Shown here: positions 27,231 through 40,551 of the stretch, one piece after another
How positions within the stretch are numbered: position 1 is the first letter of the stretch
Layout of the letters: every line of letters begins with the position of its first letter
Assembly (NCBI GenBank): GCA_037833965.1
Contig: AP031352.1
Span: 32,304,501 to 32,368,500 of the forward strand
From: Marchantia polymorpha subsp. ruderalis
Taxonomy: Eukaryota > Streptophyta > Marchantiopsida > Marchantiales > Marchantiaceae
Reading direction: 5' to 3'
Length of the DNA stretch: 64,000 bases
The notes under the pieces: model-generated
The model's input: the letters and a program-made list of their open reading frames with translations, nothing else
Told to the model about the DNA's origin: nothing
Database searches by the model: none
Program-made: the position numbers and the translations under genes

Positions 27231-27340
27231 CATACGTCCGGACTGGTGTAACCCAGATCCGATAAGACCGCTGCAGTTAAGCGCCCTTGGCACGGAAGAG
27301 GTCTGGGATGGGTGACCTCCACTCCGTGGAACTTCCGCAG
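27231..27340 (+). pseudogene. 5S rRNA-derived fossil
   Basis: The core reads GCAGTTAAGCGCCCTTGG (27273-27290) followed by GGATGGGTGACCTCC (27306-27320), both matching eukaryotic 5S rRNA (box A and box C of the internal Pol III promoter). GATCC...AGA before and GGAA.TTCC after line up with the 5S flanks. The rest has drifted too far for a working 5S gene, and no tandem 5S array is present. It is either a dispersed 5S pseudogene or the head of a 5S-type SINE. No A-rich tail was recognised. Confidence 0.8.
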
Positions 27341-27344
27341 ATCA

Positions 27345-29815
27345 TAAACATGAATACATGCTCAGCAACGCTTGGAAAACTGCTTCTAAAAGATCATCCG
27401 AGAGACCTTTTTAATCATGAGCACTTCATTTATGTGACTTTCTTGTAGCCTTTGGTATTCTCCATATCATCTCTATTTCTTCGTTGCTTCTATTTCATCT
27501 TTCTGTTTAGCTCTATTTGACTTAGATGCTTCGCCGGTTAGTCTTTTCCGTTAATAATAATTGGATCCCACGATATCACGTATTTGCATTTGGTTTTGTT
27601 GAGCATAGACGTAAACACGGAGCAGGTAAAAGACTTATACCAAATCATACAGCTCTTTTACGTATCATCAGGCGGGCAAAGCACTCCATGACCTACTTAT
27701 TCACTTATTTGAACAACACTTGTGCTGGTATTGGTTTTGTTGGTTCTAAATTAGACTTTTTGGGAATCCAAAACACGTAAATGTGGTAGGTAAATTTTGT
27801 GAAATTTTTGTATAACATCACTGAGCTTCAGATAATTCTAGTAGTTTCACATTAAAAATTCATCATTTTTTTTAAAAGCAGTGTTCAAGATGGAATATAA
27901 TACAGCTAAACCAATTCCGTGATTTCAAAAATCTCACGAAATCACAAAAAACTTCATATAATGATCCATTAGAGATTTGGTTATGTCATATTTGTAGAAT
28001 GTGGCATGTTTTTATCATTGATTAACATTGCTTGTTTGCAAGTGCGACTTTGTCTAAGGTGTAACGTTACATGTTAAACCTATAAGGTTAATAGCCGATA
28101 TTGTTCATAATTTTGTTTTATATCGTGAGTTTCTTTTATTCTTGAACTATAAAATGATCTCAAAAAATTATTAATTGATTCGATAATGAAGTGTATGCAA
28201 TTAATGTACAACATGTAAAATAAATACGACAAATTTTCACTTTACAAATAATAGAAAAAGAAATCATCATTAAGAGAATATATCATTATTTCGATTTATC
28301 TTGAATAAATAAGAATATATTTTAAATCTTAACATCAGGATAAATATGAGTAATATATGTTAATTCATTTATTGAGTTTTTAGAACCTACATTGTATTGA
28401 TTTCATCTCAATTTACTGTAAATATTATTAAGAACTTTGAGAATGAGTGATACGATATATGATAGTTGTGAACCAGTAATTTCTTGAACGGTGTGGATAA
28501 TGTATAGGGATACGATTCAAGCTTTTAGATCCATGTGTAGGTTCTTCGTAATGCAAATACAATTGCCGATGCGCACAATATTGTTCCAAATTTGAATCAG
28601 CACGTTAGGGAGCAAACTACTCAGAGACCATTTACTAATTACGTGGCCGTGGATCTTCGTCCCATGTGTCGACTTCCATCTTTAAATGACAGAAACATCA
28701 CGTACATAGTAATAACTTCAACCATGTATGATTGGGTCTTTTTAGTAGCACGATGTTCAGGTAATAACAAAATTGGATATAAATAACCTGAACAAACAAC
28801 GTGGAAAGGCTCATGCAGTTGTTGCTATGCATTCGGATATCTAACCGACTGTTTTCAGAGTTGGGAAAAAGATACATGAACAAGCAATTGTCTTTCCTCA
28901 AATATCAGTTTATGATTCTACGTTTACATGTAATATTAGTCCTTGATGATTACTCATGTATGTACTAGGTATTACGTATGTCTGTAGATCTTTGCAAGAC
29001 GGTCACGCTACCCTATGCATGTGATCCATCCCATCCTTGTGAACCCTGTCTCCTTATTCTGTTCATGTCAGACAAGAGTGTCGTACGAAATTAGGTAAAA
29101 TACATACTCTTATACAGAAGGGATCAAAATACTCAGTGAATTCAGTGTACCCTACGACACTTACTTTGTGTATTACAAGAAACATTGATCTAGGACGATA
29201 ATATGTTTTCACTTGTACACGGTATCCGTTGAAATCGATCACCGACCTAAAGTCAATGCCTTGATTGGGTCTGACGCGGAAGAGAAATTAACATTTCTAG
29301 AGGGTTTTATGACCAAAGCTTCCTTCTGCTTCGATCGGTTGCCAGGATTTGAGTCCACAGTCTGTCAAATATACGCCTGATCAACTCCGTCCATGCAAGG
29401 TGGTCACTGGTGATAAGCCCGCTTGAAAGGAAAAGGAAGAGTTGAGATGGAACTTATCTATGGAACTCCGAATTGACATTCGGGCTCGAAACTTTCAAGA
29501 CAGTTTTCACGGTGCCTCTACTGATTTCTCTCAGGAGTTGAGGATGCTGAGATAATTTGAGCGTTTGGCAGAAATTGGGATACTGCACAATATGTTTTAA
29601 TGCAAGAGGGTTCATTTCCAGTACTAGAGACAATCAGCGTTCTTGCTCCTGTGAAGGTCCAAAATTGAGGTTAGATTCTCAAGGAAGGATCGTATCGACA
29701 ATTTACGGCCCCCAGTATTTATATGCAGTACTCGCAGGAGGTGATATACGAGTGGGAAGACGTTGAAAGATACACGGATGAAGGTAGACAATGAGTCGTA
29801 AACCAGGACCTGGTT
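27345..29815. other. AT-rich intergenic DNA, no gene seen
   Basis: Two frames (27526-27780 and 28592-28786, plus strand) have mildly coding-like composition but no recognisable domain. They could be transposase or host-gene fossils. No repeat boundaries were found. Confidence 0.45.
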
Positions 29816-29817
29816 TG

Positions 29818-30000
29818 GGGAGCGGCTAGTTATCACTCACTTAGGGTTAATTAGCCCTCACTCTACTCTAGGTTCTTCTCTGATTGGTAGATGCACGATT
29901 ATAGGGTTCATGGGACGAGGAGCACCTACTTCTAAAATAGGGTGTTCGACGAATCAGAGAGAAGAGCGTATACTAGGGTGAGTGCTAATTAGCTCTCCCC
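29818..30000. mobile_element. Old Harbinger-type MITE
   Basis: The left arm begins GGGAGCGGCTAGTTATC and runs through TTAGGGTTAATTAG to CTCTGATTGGT. The right arm (about 29950-30000) is an imperfect inverted copy (AATCAGAGAGAAGAG...GCTAATTAGCTCTCCCC). Arms of nearly 50 bp surround a short interior with no coding capacity. The termini match the better-preserved element at 35277-35495. No TAA target duplication is visible and the right terminus looks shortened, so this copy is older. Confidence 0.6.
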
Positions 30001-33000
30001 CTCGTTTGATGCAAACTTACACGTGAACGTAGAAAGAAGGGGCTTAGACAACGTTGAAATTATTACTTTCACCCCTGATCCCTCTACGGGACGGGACTGG
30101 ATGGTCGACAGTGAATAGGTCAAAACCTCGAGTGAAGCTGCAGGATGCGCTGGAGCAGCATTCCATATGGCAAATAATGAGATGATCTCCCGTCGAAGCA
30201 TTGACCGCAACGATATCTTGGATATGTGTGTGAAGACCCCACTTGACAGTTGACAGTAGGAACACAGTGGAGCAGCTGGAGGACTATTGAATAAATATCC
30301 GATGAAGTGGAAATCTTTTGATGAAGGGAGGAAACTGAGTAAGATCCACCAATCTCGAATCATGTATCGCACATACTGTACCTGTATCCCCCTAGCCGTC
30401 TCTAACTTGACCACCATCGTTGACTGTACAAAACAAAAAAGAAGAGGAATGTTCGAACAAACCTCTTTCCGTTGTCTGGACTGCATCCTTTCCTCGTTTT
30501 CTCTCCTCTCCGATATACTTGAACTCTAAATAAGTAAACAATCACTCAAGCAGGTGAAAAACCTACGTTACTCGGATCAATCATCAAGAAATCAGTCCCG
30601 CAGATTATAATATCTCCCTTGAACCCTACACCAGGGAGTCTCATATGACGAATCAATCAGTGACTAGCAAGTACTGTACTGTAGTGCCCACATACCCTAA
30701 CCAAGGCGACTGGGAGTTGAAGAGGAAGGTGGTGGAACAAGCCCGTACATTTCACACACACTCGCGCATGAGTGGATTAGTACGAACTGCTCGGAAGCGG
30801 GCAGGAGGGAGGGACGGAGGATCCGCCAATAGGTTTACGGGCAGTACTAGTGTGAGCAGGAGGAACTCAGTCGCTCGTTCGCCCGCGTTCCATCGAAGTA
30901 TCTGCGGCTTCGGTGCTCCTGTAATCGACGCCGATTTGTCATGTCATGACATGTAATGTCCTGTTCATGTGCCAGATATGAAATAAGGAGATATTCACCC
31001 TGGCCATGTCTGTCTGCCCCGCCAATGAGCCTTCCACTCGACTTGTGAAAGTGCACCATATCGAGACGAGACAAGTAGATCTCCACAGTGGTAAAGTGCC
31101 AAAGTGCCGATGCAAGGAAATGTAAAGTCACTCGGCGGGGAGGCAGGCGGATGGTAGTGGGGGCCCCACCAGCGACAGTGTTGGTTTGCAAAGCGCTCAC
31201 AGCTATTCATTCCCTTTCTCCCATTTGTTGACCAAATCTTTTTCTCGTAAAAAGACAACAGCGAGAGCGACGTGGAGATTTTTCTCGTCTACTTTATTCT
31301 CCTGCTTGTGCTCTTAGAATCTCCTTTTTGACCTCACTTCACTCCTCGTGTGACCTGTCAGGCCAGTGCCCTTCATTTCACCTTGTGCCATTCAGTGACT
31401 CGGATCTTTTTACATGATATTTTCCGTGCTTGGCCTGGCTTTCATTTGCTCTGCCTCCATCTTTCCCATGCATCATGACTGTCAATTTAAGTCCGCAGTC
31501 CGGACTCCGGGCCAGAGCAGGATTCTTATTCCCTCACTCAACTCATTCCTGATGACATATATGCCGCATTCGCCAAGCTCGCCTCTTTCTTAGACCATGT
31601 TGGAAGCCCGGGACATGTCCGGATTCCGGAGTCCATCTCTCTCAAGGTTTGGTAGAAAGAGCGACGGTTCAAACATATAGATTTAATTTGAAGTCTAAGT
31701 TCTAATTCTCCTGATGAACTGCACCACAATCCTAATAACTGCACATCTGACTCTGCTCACTCAAATAGCTCAATTAGGATCTGTGCTAATCATAAGTTGG
31801 TATTTTACTCCCTCGTTGTCAACACTCTGAATCTTCTGTTCCTTGGCTCAATATTATTCATGCTCGCTCATTTGTTATTTACATGTGCATGTCATAAATG
31901 ACTCGGAACTGAGTATAGATTTTACAATTTATAGGTTAGTATTCGTTTACTCCACGATATCACATCACAGTAGACTTCAGCTGATTGGTGGATTGACATT
32001 TTCTCCTTGGTTTTCGTCTCCTCTCATCTCTACGGTTCCCATTGCTGTCGGGCAATGATGGAAGTATGCATCATCATATCCCGACGAGCGAAAGTAAAAT
32101 AATGAAAGAACAAAGTGAAATAACAAATAGAACTGGACCACGAGCGAAAGTGCAACACATCGATTCATAAAGTGATCAAATTGTCAATCAAAAGTAATTA
32201 CAGTGTTTCCTTTATCTTAATATCTTGTTCTCCTTATGAACACAGAAACCTGGCACAGAGTTCAAAATCGATACTTCTCATCAACATGAACAATAGCAGG
32301 TGAGCAAAGTAGGCACAGCATACACTTTATCTACACTTCCATTCCATTAAACATTCCAGCATTTAAGGGTCTGATAAGTGAAAAAACTAACACATATCAC
32401 GCAAGGTTGTAATTAGTTCGGCTTTTGGGGTAAGATACGGGCCCTGGAGCCAGAGCGAAATCAAACGAAATCTGAGTATGAGTCATGAATCTCACCATCA
32501 CCTGTCAACAAATCATACGAACTGTATCAACACGTTCCAATTTACACGACTACCTGTTCCCGATGCACAGTAGACTAATTCACTTATTTCACGATCTCAA
32601 AACACTAAATCAATTTTATCAGCGCGATCTACGAGTTTTAATTCCCTTTCACTTTCATGGCAGCGAGGATAACGACCGGGCTCCAGCCTTCAGCCCTTGA
32701 CACCGATCCACACGCTCATCTTCCGGAATTATGAACATACAGATCGACGAACAGAACCTGAGATTAGAAGCAAGAAAATCCATCTAACCGATAGCCTTGC
32801 TAGGATTTCATGTGCTATGTGATTCGGGTGACTATTTTTTATGTTCTACTCCCTCCACTGATGATGTCTTTAGTAATTGCTTGCACATAAATAATTCTCG
32901 AGTAGGTAATACTTTTTTCTGACTCACGCCGGAAGAACTGAAGGTACGCTTCTCACAACATCAGAGCGTTTCAGGACAGGCCAGTATAGTGTCATGATGT

Positions 33001-35276
33001 GGACATGCAGCATAGAATGCACGCTGTATTTTGCGGTGTATACACCATCCTATTGGTCTATGGAATATAATTGCCAGCTATATGGCTCATCATACACAGT
33101 GGCTGGCCTGAAGTGTACAGAGCACATGGACTTTTCTTGGTCAATACTTTTTTAAGATCATCTTCTTACGGTTCGAGATAGAAAAACTTTGTGTTTTTAT
33201 TGACATGATTTGAAAGTTTTTCAAATTTTATTTTTCTACTCAATAGACAAGTTCTATACTTCTTTATTTGAAGCTGTGTTTAAATGAGTTTCGAACTTTG
33301 CAAATAAGAATAATTTAAACTGAAACTTCTAATCTGTTAGGCCTTATTTCACTGAAACCAGGATGCAAAAGCTGAGAAGACTAATATATATGGGGAATAT
33401 GAATATGCTATGGATAATATAATTGTATATAGAAGTAGAAGACAAATCTTAGTGTTGAGCCTTTGAGCGAAGATAAATTTTCAATTTCAAGCTTGAGGAC
33501 CCACATCAGGAGTCCAAAGCACGAATATCCACCACACTTACTTGGATGACCACATAGGTGCAAGAATCACGTTGTATCAGTACTGCTCTTCAGTCACAAT
33601 TTTCACATCATCATACAAACGAAATTTTCATGAAAAATCTTTTATTGAAGGAAATTATTCCGACTTGACTCTACTTCTTTGTTTTGCATATCTTTCCCCT
33701 TCGATGCATTCTCTTACGTTTTAGAATTAATATAATATCAAATATTTGAGGTTTGATAGCATGCTATGCAACAATATTGGTAGTTTGATGACATTGCCGT
33801 GCATCCAACATATACATTAGTATGTAACTCACTGTAGTGATGATTTCTTATTTTATTTGCATGTTTGCAAACAAGCAAAAACGATCATATATTTCTCAAA
33901 TTCTCTATAACACAAGTTAAATCTAATTGATTCTTGAATACGTAAAAAAGTAATTAATTTTTTTCTAACTATATAATTCATAAAACGCCATAACACCATA
34001 CAATATAATAAATATATTAACAAATTATAAACAAAGTGTTAGTGTGCGTGTGTTGATGTGATATGGTGTTTTCCTCATTCTAACAACTCTCTCTTCGATC
34101 CTTCCTTCAAGAGTATGTTACAAATATTATTTAGTTTTCTACTTTATAATTGTCTTCCTACGTAATTCAATTATATAAATAATTTATCAAATCTGAAGAC
34201 TTATCCTGATTATCATCCTCTTATCTTATGACTACTCACACATCTCTTAAGTATATTCACTTAAAAGCATTATCAATAGATATAAGATTACAAAAAATAT
34301 ATAAACTGCTTTATATAGAAAAAAGCTGACTAATTAAATTTATTACATATTTTTTTCTTAAAATTATTAATCTATCTTTAATTTTTTTAGTAAATCTTAT
34401 TTATAGCTAAAAGTAATTTATTATTTTTCCCAAAAATTAAAATAAATCTCAAACAATAATAATTGTAAATTTCTATATTGGAATCCTGTCTGTCAGGCTG
34501 TTTTCGTAAATACAAGCCTAGCAGAGAGAACATAAATTTATGTTTATGAGGGAAAAAACACCAGTATAGATATCTAATATATTTATTCGTTAGAAGAATT
34601 CTTAGAGTTCAACAAAATAAATAATTCTCAAAGACAAAAAAATATTTGATACGAATTGATCATATAATATCCTAGGAATAAAGGTTATCACGCTCAGGAA
34701 ATCTGCAGTTGCAGAGTGTAACTATTAACTTAAAAAAAATATGTACTTTACATTGGAAAATAAGAGAAGTATAATACAATGTAGTCAAGTGATTACGGTG
34801 AGTGATCATGACATACCACGAGTACAAATAAAAGTTTTCAGGTTCAAAAGGTTCCCCCAGGCAAAGCTCATCGATGATTGTGAAAGGTACAGTTCTCTCT
34901 GCAGTGCGAAGAGCAAGGGGTATATCCCGAATCTAAATTTTGCAAAGAGTGGCTGTGTATCTTAAGTATCATATGTTTGTAAGGATAGATAAAGGTTACG
35001 GGATTGCCAGAAGAATCAATCTGGCAGAAGTCATATGATCTCTTCGCGATAGACTTGAAAAATAATGGTAATTGGAACCTCGTTGTGAGCATATCTGTTT
35101 TCTTATCGCTTGCACCAATTGGTGCAATATAGCGAGCGCGAATGCGGAAGCTTCTCTGATATTCAAAATCTGACTCCTATTCATATATCGTTCGTGGCAT
35201 CTTCTAATAGTCTAATAAAATTTCATTTTTGTGCCATAGTCTAATGAAAGTTTCTTTTTATATGAATGCTAAATAA
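30001..35276. other. Intergenic DNA, mixed composition, no supportable gene
   Basis: 30.0-31.8 kb is moderately GC-rich with overlapping frames on both strands (for example 29989-30486 minus, 165 residues; 30847-31200 minus, 117 residues), none with a known domain. From 31.8 to 35.3 kb it is AT-rich. An 18-bp perfect palindrome, TTGCACCAATTGGTGCAA, lies at 35110-35127. I see no other gene or mobile element. Confidence 0.45.
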
Positions 35277-35495
35277 GGAAGTGGTTAGTTATCCCTTAGT
35301 TTTGGCTAATTATATTTCACCCTACCAAACAGAGTTATGTGATTGGTCACCAGACTGAAAAGAGTTTTGTGATTGGTCAGAGCTATCCCAATAATAACTA
35401 GAGTTTCGTGGTATAATTTTCATAGAAAAAATAGTGCACTTTTAGTCTAGGGTGAGGTATAGTTAACCCAAAGTAAAAATAACCAACCGCTCCCT
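35277..35495. mobile_element. PIF/Harbinger (Tourist-like) MITE
   Basis: The 219-bp element begins GGAAGTGGTTAGTTAT and ends in the imperfect reverse complement (ATAACCAACCGCTCCC). Its terminal inverted repeats extend about 46 bp, to TCACCCTA on each side. It is flanked by TAA (35274-35276 and 35496-35498), the 3-bp target duplication typical of PIF/Harbinger. There is no coding capacity. TIR divergence of roughly 30% suggests some age. It shares termini and a GTGATTGGT internal motif with the element at 29818-30000. Confidence 0.8.
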
Positions 35496-35589
35496 AAATT
35501 AATGGTCAGATACACTATGACATCCAACGAGCATACTCAGGGATATAGATTGCCGGTGTGGTTGCAAGAGGTAGACCTGATCCAATCCA

Positions 35590-35631
35590 TCATACCACCC
35601 AAATAACCACGCCATTGTTTGGGTGGTATGA
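35590..35631. repeat. Perfect 14-bp hairpin
   Basis: TCATACCACCCAAA (35590-35603) pairs exactly with its reverse complement at 35618-35631 across a 14-base loop. It sits in a GC-richer island (35.5-35.8 kb) of unknown origin just right of the Harbinger MITE. Confidence 0.85.
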
Positions 35632-35639
35632 CGGGTTTG

Positions 35640-37660
35640 GGAGCTAATTCCCAACGAGCTTGCTTCAGACACTTTAGATTAACCTCCCCACACGAAGTAT
35701 ACATGAACGGCCTTTGGTCCCACTTGTTCCACCACGGTAACTTGGTTGGTCCCAAGTTTTCGGGGTTCCGTTACGCGGACCAATGCCTTCCGAACTTAAA
35801 AGGCTAAGATGATTGGGGAGATACTACTGAAATAACAACGTGGCAAAAGTGTAAGTAGAATGGGTTGAATAATAATAATAATAAGAACTCCTTTAGTTAG
35901 ACCCAGAGAACGTTGTGAAGAACTGGCGTCCAAGATCAACGGATTGCAGAAAAGCTAGGTGCATGAGATTAATGCCTTCTACAAAGAAACGCTCATTCTT
36001 AAGAACTGACTAAAAGTGATTTGAAGACGTGTTACTCGCAGGACAAAACGCCCGCTTTCTTTTAAAAAGCTAGACAAAGTTCTATGAGAGCATTGCTCTT
36101 GTAACTCGCCCTTTACACTTTTCCCGTGAAATGTAAATAAGAAGGATATAAAACATATTCTGTCGTCATATGCCTTGACAATTCACCAGAGAAGCGGGGC
36201 TGCCTCTCAACTTATCCATTGAAGAAGGTTGTAACGGATCAAGTGGTCCATAATGTACTAGTATGCTGATAAAAAGGTATGGGAAAGGGGGCAAAATGTT
36301 GATTTTTTTTGTATGTGGAATTCAGTCTTGGAGCCCAACCTGTGACCACTTCTTTTTTCCTCTATTTGAAATGTGTCGTGTGTGTTGTTAGCTGGGTACT
36401 GATTCGGTAGACTATACTGTGCCATTGGCATTGACACCAATGGAGCGAATAAACTCGAATATATTTGACATCCGAAAAGTCAGAGTCCCCTCAGCCCTGA
36501 CTTCACTGACAGCTATAAACTGCACTAGGAATCTAAAAGATTTCGCTTTTCTCGAAGGGTATCCTCGACCTTCTACGACTTGGACCGGGATTTCTTGCTT
36601 CATCTTCACATCAAACATACATTTTGTACTTCACTCTTTGTCTTATACAGACAGAATTCTACAAAATGAGATATAGACAGACATGTCTCCAGTATTGGCC
36701 ACTGTTGCTTTCTCTAGTGGTCTATGTGAGAATTGAAAACTTAATAGATTCCCACCGAAATAAAAATAGAAGTTTAGATCGCCACACCATTTTCTAAACA
36801 CTGCAGAGTTTTGAAAATTTGAAACTAATTCATAGGCTTGAAAATGTTTGTAATCTTACTCTTTGCAGTAAACTTACGTTTGATCCATCAACTAGTAGAG
36901 ATGTATTAACAAGAGAGCCCATTCTTTCAGGTATTACATTTTCAGTCCCTGTAGTTTCAACTGCCATATGGCTCTTTCTTTTTCATATCTTCTGGGTTAA
37001 CCCTGAGCTGTGCATATAATGCTATTTTCTTCATAATCGTTTTTCTTCATAGTTCTTTTACTAAAATGATCATCATGTGGTGTATAAAATAGATGACTGC
37101 TTTATGGATGGCAATATAGAAGGTGTAAAATCTTGAATTGCATTAGCTACAGTTTGAACATGAGTCAAAATTTGAAGGCTATTCATAAGTTGCGTTCTAT
37201 CTTCAGTCCTAAACGTTTTCGTGATTGTCAATGTTTTGGAAAAGGAGGGAAAGTTCGCTGGACAGTTTAGAGCCTGCGACTGTGCAAAAAGATCGATGAT
37301 GTTTGATGTTTGCCACGAATACAAACTGAAAAAGGTTGATAGTCAAAAGGAAAGTAGAAGTTTAAAGTTTGAGATTACACTTTCTTCTAAGCATGATATA
37401 TCCTTGAGATAGAATGAGATTATTAAGGATTCTAATGATCATACATCTACCGTCATTATTAGTTTAGGCGATAGTATATCGAGGCACCTAAATTACCTAA
37501 AGTAGTGCTCCCTCTAGCGCCTAAATTAACCATAGTATCTATTTTATGATTGGCTCATGTGGTGCCTAGTTATTTTGTTTTTCTTTAAAAATCAACAAAA
37601 CTAAAAGATATTTGTCTAGAAAGTAGTTGTACGAGTTAGAATGAGCAACTCATGAGGAGA
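35640..37660. other. Intergenic DNA with possible gene fragments
   Basis: A short AAT microsatellite lies near 35868-35882. The frames 36412-36618 (minus, 68 residues) and 37221-37412 (plus, 63 residues) have coding-like composition but no recognisable domain, splice context or partner exons. No element ends could be defined. Confidence 0.4.
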
Positions 37661-37661
37661 A

Positions 37662-40551
37662 ATGATAGAATTAGTTAGAATTCGTCTACGTCCGAAGATC
37701 TTCGGATCTTTGGCGCAGCCTTTTCTAGACATGCGAAGAGTTGAGTCTACGGCGAAGACATCAGAATCAAATTCAAATCACGCAACGAGCCGGACGACGT
37801 TCGCACGCGTCGGGAGTTCTACTGGGCGCGGGAGGAGGCAATGTCAGGGTTTTGAAGGTAAAGACAGTACGAGGAGTTTTCGCGCCGACATTGCAATATC
37901 GAGCAAGAACGAGCGAGAGAGAGAGGAAGCGAAATCGACCAAGCTCGCGAGTAGCAACACGCAAATTGAAGACATGGGGCCCAAGAAGAGTGAGAAAATG
38001 AGGAAATTGGTTCCCTTGAAGGTGCCTAACGAAGAATTGCGACCCTTCGGACGCGAGCTCAGTGAATTGCGGCTTGAATTCCTTTTGTGGAATTGGAATT
38101 GCGTCTCGGCGAGTATCTGCAAGGAGGTGATGGACAAGAGCACGACCGAAGGCGAGGAGCTCCGCGGTAATCCCATGCTGTGGACCATCGAGCATTGGAC
38201 GAAGGTAATGGGACCGTGTGCGGGTAGCGACAAAGATCTTCTATTTGAGAAGAATAGCGTAGGACTTACACGCGTTGAGAAATTCTCTTACGGGCCTCTC
38301 TTCGAGTTAGGGAGACAGAAGATTAACGGATGAAAGACTGTCAATTATAAAGATCCGAAGAGAAGGGCGATCACTTTGGGAATTATGCACATCTTGCGGC
38401 CGGCGCGCACGACGTATGTGACGGCCTGGCAAGTAGGGTTCTTTGAGCGCATCATGAAGGAACAGCGAGTTCATTGGGCAAGGATCTTTTACGATCTTGT
38501 CTGGATGAATGCGGGCTTCCGGTGGACGAGACCTTTGACCAATCACATCACTCCCTTTCTGGTGAATTTCTATCGAGGAATGGGGTTGCTTACGAGGGAG
38601 GAGGAGAAGCAATTTTTGAGGGAAAGAGAAATCTTGACAGCCGAGTCCAGTGAAGGGACCGAAGACAAGAATCAACCCCCCTCAATCCCAACACATACGA
38701 CAGCCCGGGGATCAGTTCAGGTGGACATGGTGCAGAGACGGAAGAAGCCAGAGAGACGATTGGCGAACAAAAGGAAGGTAGTGAGTGATGATGAGGAAGA
38801 ATTGGCCCACGAAGTGAGAAGGATGGACATGGAGTTAGATGGAGTTAAGCAGCCGAGATCACGCGCAAGACCGAAGAAGAAGGCGAATCGGAGAATGCTG
38901 ACAGTTGAAGTGTCGGACAATAGCGTAGAGAAGACAGTAGCACCAATTGTGAACACATCCGAAGTCGTAACGAGCGAGTCGACGCGGCCCGTGGAGATAG
39001 GAGGATCTTCGGGGGTGTCAATCAAAGTTCTAGCAGACATACCGGCAGAACCTTTGAAGGAGAAACGGAGTTGATAAGTCCGATTTCTCTGTCTTCGGAG
39101 CTGACACGGTTTGCGCGGGGTGAAGAAACACCACAACTTAAGATGAACGAGAACTTGGAGAAGGAGTCCACTTTGAGCGAGGAGATTCTGGAGTAGGTTG
39201 TTGCACGGATTGGAGGGACAGTGGTAGAGGCCGATGGCATTACACTGCCGACATCTCCGGTGGAAGAGGTGAGACCCGAAGAAGAGAAGAAAGCTTCGGG
39301 CGAAGATGCGAAGGTGTTGAAAGTTACATTTCCTGATTTCTTACAAGATAGTGTAGTTCTATTGTTGAAGTACTTGGATGGGAAGAGAGAGAGTTATGCA
39401 GTATCAAAGGAGCCAAGATTCTACGTATAGTTGATTAGGAATATGACGAAGCTCAAGAGAGCAGTTGCAGTAAAGAGGTAGTGGTATTCCGCGACTGCAT
39501 TGGCACGGGAGCGAGCTGCAACCTTGTCAACCAAGTGCGCGGCAGTGAGGGTGACATTGCAGGAGCGAGAAGCCCAACTTTGAGAGAAGTAATTTGAGTG
39601 TGAGGTGCTACAACTGAATCTAGCGAAGGAATCCAGGCGATGTACAAAGTTAGAAGAAACTTGTGGTGGACTTCGTAAGTCTAATGAGAATGCACAGAAA
39701 GTAACAGTGGATTTGATTGCGAGATTGGAGAAATCCAGGAAACCTTACGATGAAGCAGTCAAACGCTCGGAGCGGCTGATCATCACAGTGGAGAAGCGAG
39801 AGAAGAATTACATCAAGGAACTTGCTAAGTTGGAGGCCCGAAGAGCCGAAGAAGTTCGTATCGCCAAAGAACTTCGGGGCAGAATCGTAGAAGCGAAGAT
39901 GGCGGAAGAAGCTCTTTGTAGCAAAATTTTGGAGATTGAGGGGAAGTGTCATATGGAATTCCGACGTGCGGAGGAGCTATCAGCAAGTCTGTCGGCGGGG
40001 AACCAAAAGCATGAAGAAGAGTTAGCGGATTGGGCCAAGAAATTGGCAGATTGCGAATCGGTCAAGTCTTCGGAGGTCGAATGTAGATTAAAGGTTGAAT
40101 CTGACTGCCGACAGTTACGGGCCAGTTAGGAAAGGCAGACATGAGATCGCAAGAGTCGCAGAGAAGAATGGAGAAGGCAGAGGAGGCCTACCGTCAACTG
40201 CGGGACGAATCAACCGACGAGTTGAAATTACGGTTAGAGAAGTGCCTGAACGGGTTCGCGATGTGGGGATTGCAATCGATGAAGTGGTTGAAGCTTGATT
40301 TGCTTGAGCGACGGCTGATGAGCGCGAACACCAGCGGATTCGCAGGACACAAATAGATTGTAGAGTTAGTTAATACCTCTTTAGAGGGATTGAATGAGGC
40401 GCGCTAGAATGTAGAAGTAGAGATTGTAAACATGTTGCGTAGGATAGGAGAAGATGTAAGTTCAGACGACGCCGTAACCGTTACCTCGGACGGCACAGCC
40501 CTTGAGACCGATTCGCCTAAGGCGGTTGAGATTCCAGAGTTGCCATTGTGA
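37662..40551 (+). pseudogene. Broken member of a coiled-coil repeat protein family
   Basis: A run of plus-strand coding sequence, GC-richer than its flanks, spans this interval. The N-terminal part (to about 38620) is a globular region rich in Trp, Arg and Leu. It resembles, from memory, the plant-transposon protein domains found in repetitive plant genes. It is followed by a Lys/Glu/Arg-rich linker (38.7-39.1 kb), a long coiled coil (39.6-40.35 kb, heptad-like Leu/Ala/Glu spacing) and an acidic tail ending IPELPL at 40551. The frame is interrupted several times, so it is a fossil. The same layout recurs, in my recollection, in many predicted Marchantia proteins of unknown function, suggesting a mobile or retro-type gag-like gene. 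No LTRs were identified. Confidence 0.55.

Noticed and set aside
27231-27340. Working 5S rRNA gene
   Set aside because: Only the core promoter boxes match well. The outer stem sequences and the T-run terminator are not preserved.
29989-30486. 165-codon minus-strand frame as a gene
   Set aside because: It starts inside or next to an old MITE, shows no domain, and has several competing frames.
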